Assembly (NCBI RefSeq): GCF_011455695.1
Contig: NZ_CP015030.1
Coordinates: 124,001 to 188,000, forward strand
Length of the DNA: 64,000 nt
Direction: 5' to 3'
Origin: Mannheimia granulomatis
GTDB taxonomy: Bacteria; Pseudomonadota; Gammaproteobacteria; Enterobacterales; Pasteurellaceae
In this document: in pieces, positions 60,586 to 64,000 of the stretch
Position numbering within the stretch: position 1 is the stretch's first letter
Layout of the letters: each line of letters begins with the position of its first letter
Notes under the pieces: generated by a model
What the model was told of the DNA's origin: nothing
The model's database searches: none
Seen by the model: only the letters and a program-made list of their open reading frames with translations
Position numbers and translations under genes: made by a program

Positions 60586-60999
60586 ATGGATATCAACGAG
60601 AAAATTCGCAAGCTACGAGAAAGTAACTCATGGTCACAAGAACAAATGGCTGAGAAGCTCAATATGTCTTTAAATGGCTACGCTAAGATTGAACGAGGTG
60701 AGAGCAAAATCTACCTAGAAAAACTTGAGCAAATAGCCCAAGTATTCGATATTGATGTTGTTGAGCTTATGCAAGCTGATGGTAAGAATATCTGTTTTCA
60801 GATTGAATCACCGTTAGGTTCAGTGTATCAAGGTGTGGGTGAATCAGCGTTACTTGTTGAGATTGAGAGATTGAAGTTGGCACTAGCTCACGCAAATGAA
60901 AAGGAAAATTTATTGAATAGGTTGCTTGAGCAGAAGGACAATGAAATTAGTGTATTAAAAGAATTACTTAATGTTAGATCGCCCATCATAAATTCATAA
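60586..60999 (+). CDS. XRE-family transcriptional regulator with C-terminal coiled coil
   Basis: Residues 1-65 form a helix-turn-helix (KIRKLRESNSWSQEQMAEKL, NMSLNGYAKIERGESKIYL). Residues 90-130 are a leucine-rich coiled coil (LLVEIERLKLALAHANEKEN) likely to mediate dimerisation. 137 residues. It could regulate the divergent lipoprotein operon, or the retron directly downstream in the same direction. The stop lies within the candidate retron promoter. Confidence 0.88.
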   Translation: MDINEKIRKLRESNSWSQEQMAEKLNMSLNGYAKIERGESKIYLEKLEQIAQVFDIDVVELMQADGKNICFQIESPLGSVYQGVGESALLVEIERLKLALAHANEKENLLNRLLEQKDNEISVLKELLNVRSPIINS

Positions 61000-61000
61000 T
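60995..61000 (+). promoter_or_regulatory. Candidate -10 box for the retron ncRNA
   Basis: CATAAT overlapping the stop of the XRE gene; a transcript would begin near 61007, just before the structured region. No strong -35 is visible, so this is tentative. Confidence 0.35.
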
Positions 61001-61006
61001 AGTTTA

Positions 61007-61276
61007 TCCCGTTAGCTAACTATAAACTTAGTAACTTGTGAGTCTATGCCTATGCTTGGTATAGACAAAAGATCTCATTGCGATCTCTAATGCATTGTAT
61101 GATTAAAAACTTATTGACAAGTATTCCTTTTAAAGGTAGAATATCAGGAAGCCTATCTTTAGACAGGAATCCTGCTCTAATTACGAAGATTATGGCTGGT
61201 TCTAAAGAGATTATAGTTAAAAATGGATTAAAAAAGGGCGATAAGTGGTTAGTGGTTACTTATTGCCCTTTTTTAA
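61007..61276 (+). ncRNA. Retron msr-msd non-coding RNA (proposed limits)
   Basis: Lies directly upstream of the reverse transcriptase. Proposed a1 TAACTATAA (61017-61025) and a2 TTATAGTTA (61211-61219) are perfectly complementary. A candidate branch G is 61031 in CTTAG; an alternative is 61015 in TTAGC. msr hairpins: 61042-61066 (GTCTATGCC/GGTATAGAC) and 61070-61086 (AGATC/GATCT). msd hairpins: about 61115-61142 and 61145-61174 (CAGGA/TCCTG). The terminal hairpin 61228-61276 closes the region. Boundaries are inferred. Confidence 0.65.
61228..61276 (+). terminator. 19-bp hairpin between ncRNA and RT; terminator or msd stem
   Basis: TTAAAAAAGGGCGATAAGT pairs over 19 bp (one G.T) with ACTTATTGCCCTTTTTTAA around an 11-nt loop. 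The GC core followed by six T makes it a likely intrinsic terminator that would leave the RT to read-through. It could alternatively be the long msd stem. Confidence 0.6.
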
Positions 61277-61289
61277 TTAATGGAAAAAA

Positions 61290-62246
61290 ATGAAAGATAG
61301 AAAGCATAATTTAAAATTTCTTTTTGAATCTTATTTTAACAAAAAGATTTCATTCGATATTTTTGAAAATATATCTATAGAAGAAAGTTATGATAAACTC
61401 TGTAAAAATAAAAGAGAGATATATATTCCTAACTATGAGTTAAAATTAGTTCTGTCATTTCTATCTCATTTTATATTCAAAAGCCTCCCAATAGAGGATG
61501 ATGTAGCTTTTGCTTATAGAAGAGGGATTAATGTTAAGGATTGCTTATTACCACATGCAAACAGTAAGTTTTTTTATAAAACAGATATATTAAATTTTTT
61601 CCCTTCCATATCAAGTTCTTTAATTAAAGAGAATATTTATCAAGATATTCATAAATTATCATATTTAGATCAAGAAGACTTAGCATTATATTTAGATAAA
61701 ATATTAAGCCTTGTAACTGTTGATGATAAGTTACCTGTTGGTTTCCCCACATCTCCTTTTATTAGTAATTATATAATGCGAAAGTATGATGTCAGTATAA
61801 AGTCATTTTGTAGTAATAATAAATTTATTTATACCAGATATTCAGATGATATTATTATTTCATCCAATACAGATATAGATAAAGACTATATAACAAATAA
61901 CATTGAGAAAGTATTTCAACAAGGGGAAAACCTATTTCATTTAAATAATTCTAAGACAAAAGTATTTACTAAAAAGAATAAAATAAAGATGCTTGGATTG
62001 ATTATTAACAATAATCAAATTAGCGTAGACAGAAAGGTAAAAGATGAAATTGAGGTTGGTATACATTTTTTCATAAAGGATAGGTTGAAATTTATAAATT
62101 TCTTTAATGATAGCGAGTTATCCGCCAAAAGAAAATTAGCTGGAAATATTTCTTATGCAATAAATATAGAACCTGATTATCTACAAAAATTAGCTAAAAA
62201 ATATGGCTTGTTGACAATAAAAGAAATTCTCAAGGTTAATTTATGA
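61290..62246 (+). CDS. Retron-type reverse transcriptase
   Basis: 318 residues. The palm carries KTDILNFFPSI (first catalytic Asp), the retron/group II motif LPVGFPTSPFISNYIM, and the catalytic YTRYSDDIIIS (YSDD in place of the common YADD). A C-terminal thumb follows (LGLIINNNQISVDRKVKDEI). There is no maturase or endonuclease domain, and a structured RNA lies upstream, so this is a retron RT rather than an intron RT. GGA precedes the ATG. Its stop overlaps the next start (ATGA). The gene is clearly more AT-rich than the housekeeping genes. Confidence 0.92.
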   Translation: MKDRKHNLKFLFESYFNKKISFDIFENISIEESYDKLCKNKREIYIPNYELKLVLSFLSHFIFKSLPIEDDVAFAYRRGINVKDCLLPHANSKFFYKTDILNFFPSISSSLIKENIYQDIHKLSYLDQEDLALYLDKILSLVTVDDKLPVGFPTSPFISNYIMRKYDVSIKSFCSNNKFIYTRYSDDIIISSNTDIDKDYITNNIEKVFQQGENLFHLNNSKTKVFTKKNKIKMLGLIINNNQISVDRKVKDEIEVGIHFFIKDRLKFINFFNDSELSAKRKLAGNISYAINIEPDYLQKLAKKYGLLTIKEILKVNL

Positions 62247-63599
62247 AAATATCTATAAATATAAATAAACTACAGCATATAGAAAATGGATATGTTAATT
62301 TAGATATGGAAGATAGAAATATTATCTGTATCGTAGGAAAAAATGGGGTTGGTAAAACAAGCATTATTAAATCAATGTATCTAACAAAAGATATTGGTAT
62401 TTTTAAGGAAAATAAATCTTTGTCAATAGGTAAAGAAACTAATATTTCTATATCTATTCTTAAGGATGGAAAAGAGTTTGAAAGTTTAAATTATTTTTAT
62501 GATAATGAAAAAAAAGTATTTAAATACCAAAAATATAATAAAATCGAAATTATATATTGAATTACCAATACCACTTGGTAATCGTTTCACCACATATCCA
62601 AACTTGTCAAAAATTGATCTTGTACTCAGGGAAATGTATTTAAAAGGTCAATATAGTAAAAATGAAGAGATTATAGATTTCTTAAATAAAATATATCCAA
62701 GCAGCAGTAAATTTAATGACCTTAAAGAAGTAGAAGTTAATGGTGAAAATTATTATTTATTACCTCATCCCAATCAAGAAACAAAATACATTAGAGAGGA
62801 CTATTTAAGCTCGGGAGAGTATTTTATAATAAATATATATAAAATGCTTTCATCTAAAGAACAAGATGTTATTATTGTTGATGAAATTGATATTTCATTA
62901 GATGCTTCAACTCAAGTTAATTTAGTGAGGGAGCTAAATAGTTTATGTGACAAATATCGTAAAAAAATTATTTTTACTTCTCATTCTTTAGTAATCATGA
63001 AGACGTTATATAATGAATTTCGAACTCCTATTTATTATTTGTCAAATGATAATGGAAAAATTAATATTATTGAAACATCATATGGCTTTGTAGCAGGAGA
63101 GATGTTTGGGTTTCAGGAATATGATAAATACATTATAGTTGAGGACATTGTATTAGAAAAATATATCCGATATCTATTAGATTCTTTGAAAGGAAAATAC
63201 CCAGAAAAGAAAATTAGAACTCTCTATATTGGGGGTGCAGAAGAGGTAAGAGATTTTCTAAAAGGCTCAAGATTTAATATTTTAGATAAAGATAAGAAGG
63301 ATGTTCTAGCTATTCTTGATGGAGATAAGAAAACAGTTACGTTAAAAAATAGGATATTGCACATTCCTTTTGATAATATAGAAAAAGAACTAATGAAAAA
63401 ATGCAAAGATCATGAAGAAGAATATCACTTCCCCCCTAATTTCAGTTGTCCAGAAAATCTAAAAAATGCTAAAAAATATTACGAACTTTTAATTAATACG
63501 GGATTTAAATATTCATATATTATAGAAATAGTAGAGAAAGGCTGGGAGAATGAAATAGAGGAACTAAAAAATAAAATATTAACCTTCTTAAGGTGTTAA
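62243..63599 (+). pseudogene. AAA ATPase-TOPRIM (OLD-like) retron effector, split by a frameshift
   Basis: Two frames make one protein of about 451 residues. The first (62243-62560) has Walker A IVGKNGVGKTSIIKS. The second (open through 63599) has the ABC-type signature YLSSGEYFIINI, Walker B VIIVDEIDISL, H-loop FTSHS, then a TOPRIM domain (YIIVEDIVLEKYIRYLL and AILDGDKK). Removing one A from the run of eight at 62508-62515 restores the frame as DNEKKYLNTKNIIKSKLYIE. The start overlaps the RT stop. OLD-like nucleases of this layout act as effectors in Eco8-like retrons. Whether the gene is truly broken is uncertain. Confidence 0.8.
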
Positions 63600-63605
63600 A
63601 GTGGC

Positions 63606-63659
63606 TACTGAAAATAGGTTAAAGCCTTGCACTATAAGGCTTTAACCAAATTTTCAGTA
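63606..63659. terminator. Long hairpin after the retron operon
   Basis: TACTGAAAAT and ATTTTCAGTA form the outer 10 bp; GGTTAAAGCCTT and AAGGCTTTAACC the inner 12 bp, with a one- versus two-nt internal loop. A probable bidirectional terminator, although the T run is weak; it might also be an element boundary. Confidence 0.65.
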
Positions 63660-63752
63660 CCCATTTTGTCTATTATTCCCATTTTATAGCTCAATGTTTG
63701 ATTATGATATTAATGGAATAATGATTTTATAATCTATCTCTCTATTTGATTA

Positions 63753-64000
63753 TTACTTCTCAGATAAAAATCTAAAAGATGCATCAAAAGCAGTTTGCAT
63801 GTCATTAGACATTTTTCGATAGTAGCTGATTAGTTGCTTTTCTTTTTCACTCAGTTTACTTTCATTAGTAGAACTACGAAACATTTCACCCTCACCACGC
63901 ATCAACCAATTCAAATCCACATTCAATATTTCGCTGACTCTAATTAAGACATCAACACTCGGATCACGCTCATTTAAAAGGTAGTTTTGAAGTGTACGGT
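63753..64000 (-). CDS. Phage-type HTH repressor, 3' part only
   Basis: The gene runs off the right edge; its 5' end is outside the window. The visible 82 residues begin within an HTH (RTLQNYLLNERDPSVDVLIR), continue VSEILNVDLNWLMRGEGEMF, which is typical of CI-like and Cro/C1-type phage repressors, and end RFLSEK. There is no visible C-terminal peptidase domain, so it is a short repressor. It suggests that a prophage or related element begins at or beyond the window end. Confidence 0.8.
   Translation of the reverse strand, partial: RTLQNYLLNERDPSVDVLIRVSEILNVDLNWLMRGEGEMFRSSTNESKLSEKEKQLISYYRKMSNDMQTAFDASFRFLSEK

Noticed and set aside
61078-61293. A 71-codon open frame just before the RT
   Set aside because: It overlaps the structured ncRNA and the terminal hairpin, has no ribosome binding site or recognisable family, and is best seen as a by-product of the RNA.
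62499-62560. Programmed -1 ribosomal frameshift at the A8 run
   Set aside because: The slippery sequence is suggestive, but a -1 shift leads to the wrong frame; the downstream frame needs +1 (or -2), equal to loss of one A. Transcriptional slippage or an indel fits better.

Overview
The window reads as a chromosomal segment of a Pasteurellaceae bacterium, most like the Mannheimia / Actinobacillus pleuropneumoniae side of the family. The basis is the many copies of the DNA uptake signal ACAAGCGGT(C) in and between genes, the short ExbB-ExbD-TonB cluster, a small tautomerase-family gene inside the trp cluster, and housekeeping proteins that resemble Haemophilus homologues. The species call is an inference; no 16S gene is present.

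Layout. 1-9.9 kb: thrS with a leader hairpin that mimics a tRNA-Thr anticodon arm, then exbB-exbD-tonB, glpE, a CnoX/YbbN-like gene, dhaKLM, trxB-kdsB and a YidB-like gene. 9.9-20.1 kb: a small YcaR/UPF0434 gene, lpxK, clpP-clpX, a SufE-like gene, tRNA-Asp, a methyltransferase, the trpE-trpG-tautomerase-trpD cluster behind a TrpR-type operator, a YciO-like gene and rluB. 20.2-38.2 kb: an SLC13 permease, lolCDE, prfA-lipoprotein-(ASCH-)prmC-sirB1-kdsA, pabA-like and pabB-pabC-like genes on either side of rmuC, recA-recX-yqfB, and yrdD-tsaC-aroE. 38.3-38.8 kb: a tRNA Met-Leu-Gln-Gln cluster. 38.9-56.7 kb: purN, a lipoprotein, a BtuB/BtuF/BtuC/BtuD-type uptake cluster with a decayed RAYT transposase in its middle, metF, galE, ligA, zipA, cysZ, a 1408-residue trimeric autotransporter and pnuC.

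From about 56.8 kb the character changes to accessory DNA: an IS1595-type transposase with a small membrane-protein gene directly downstream, a structured non-coding stretch, a lipoprotein-DUF805-lipoprotein operon, and an XRE regulator. Next comes a retron: a structured non-coding RNA region (about 61.0-61.28 kb), a reverse transcriptase with a YSDD catalytic motif, and a translationally coupled ATPase-TOPRIM (OLD-like) effector whose frame is broken at a run of eight A residues. The window ends inside a phage-type HTH repressor gene. This last part is visibly more AT-rich and I found no uptake signal sequences in it, which fits horizontal acquisition.

The retron is the best candidate for a noteworthy system. 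Its architecture (ncRNA, RT, ATPase-TOPRIM) resembles the Eco8-like anti-phage retrons with OLD-family effectors. The split effector may be a sequencing error, a dead gene, or a homopolymer switch. Other notable points are the thrS operator mimic, a TrpR operator laid over the trpE -10 box with no room for an attenuator, an ASCH-PrmC fusion, a RAYT remnant beside REP-like palindromes, and repeat elements that supply the 3' ends of two coding sequences.
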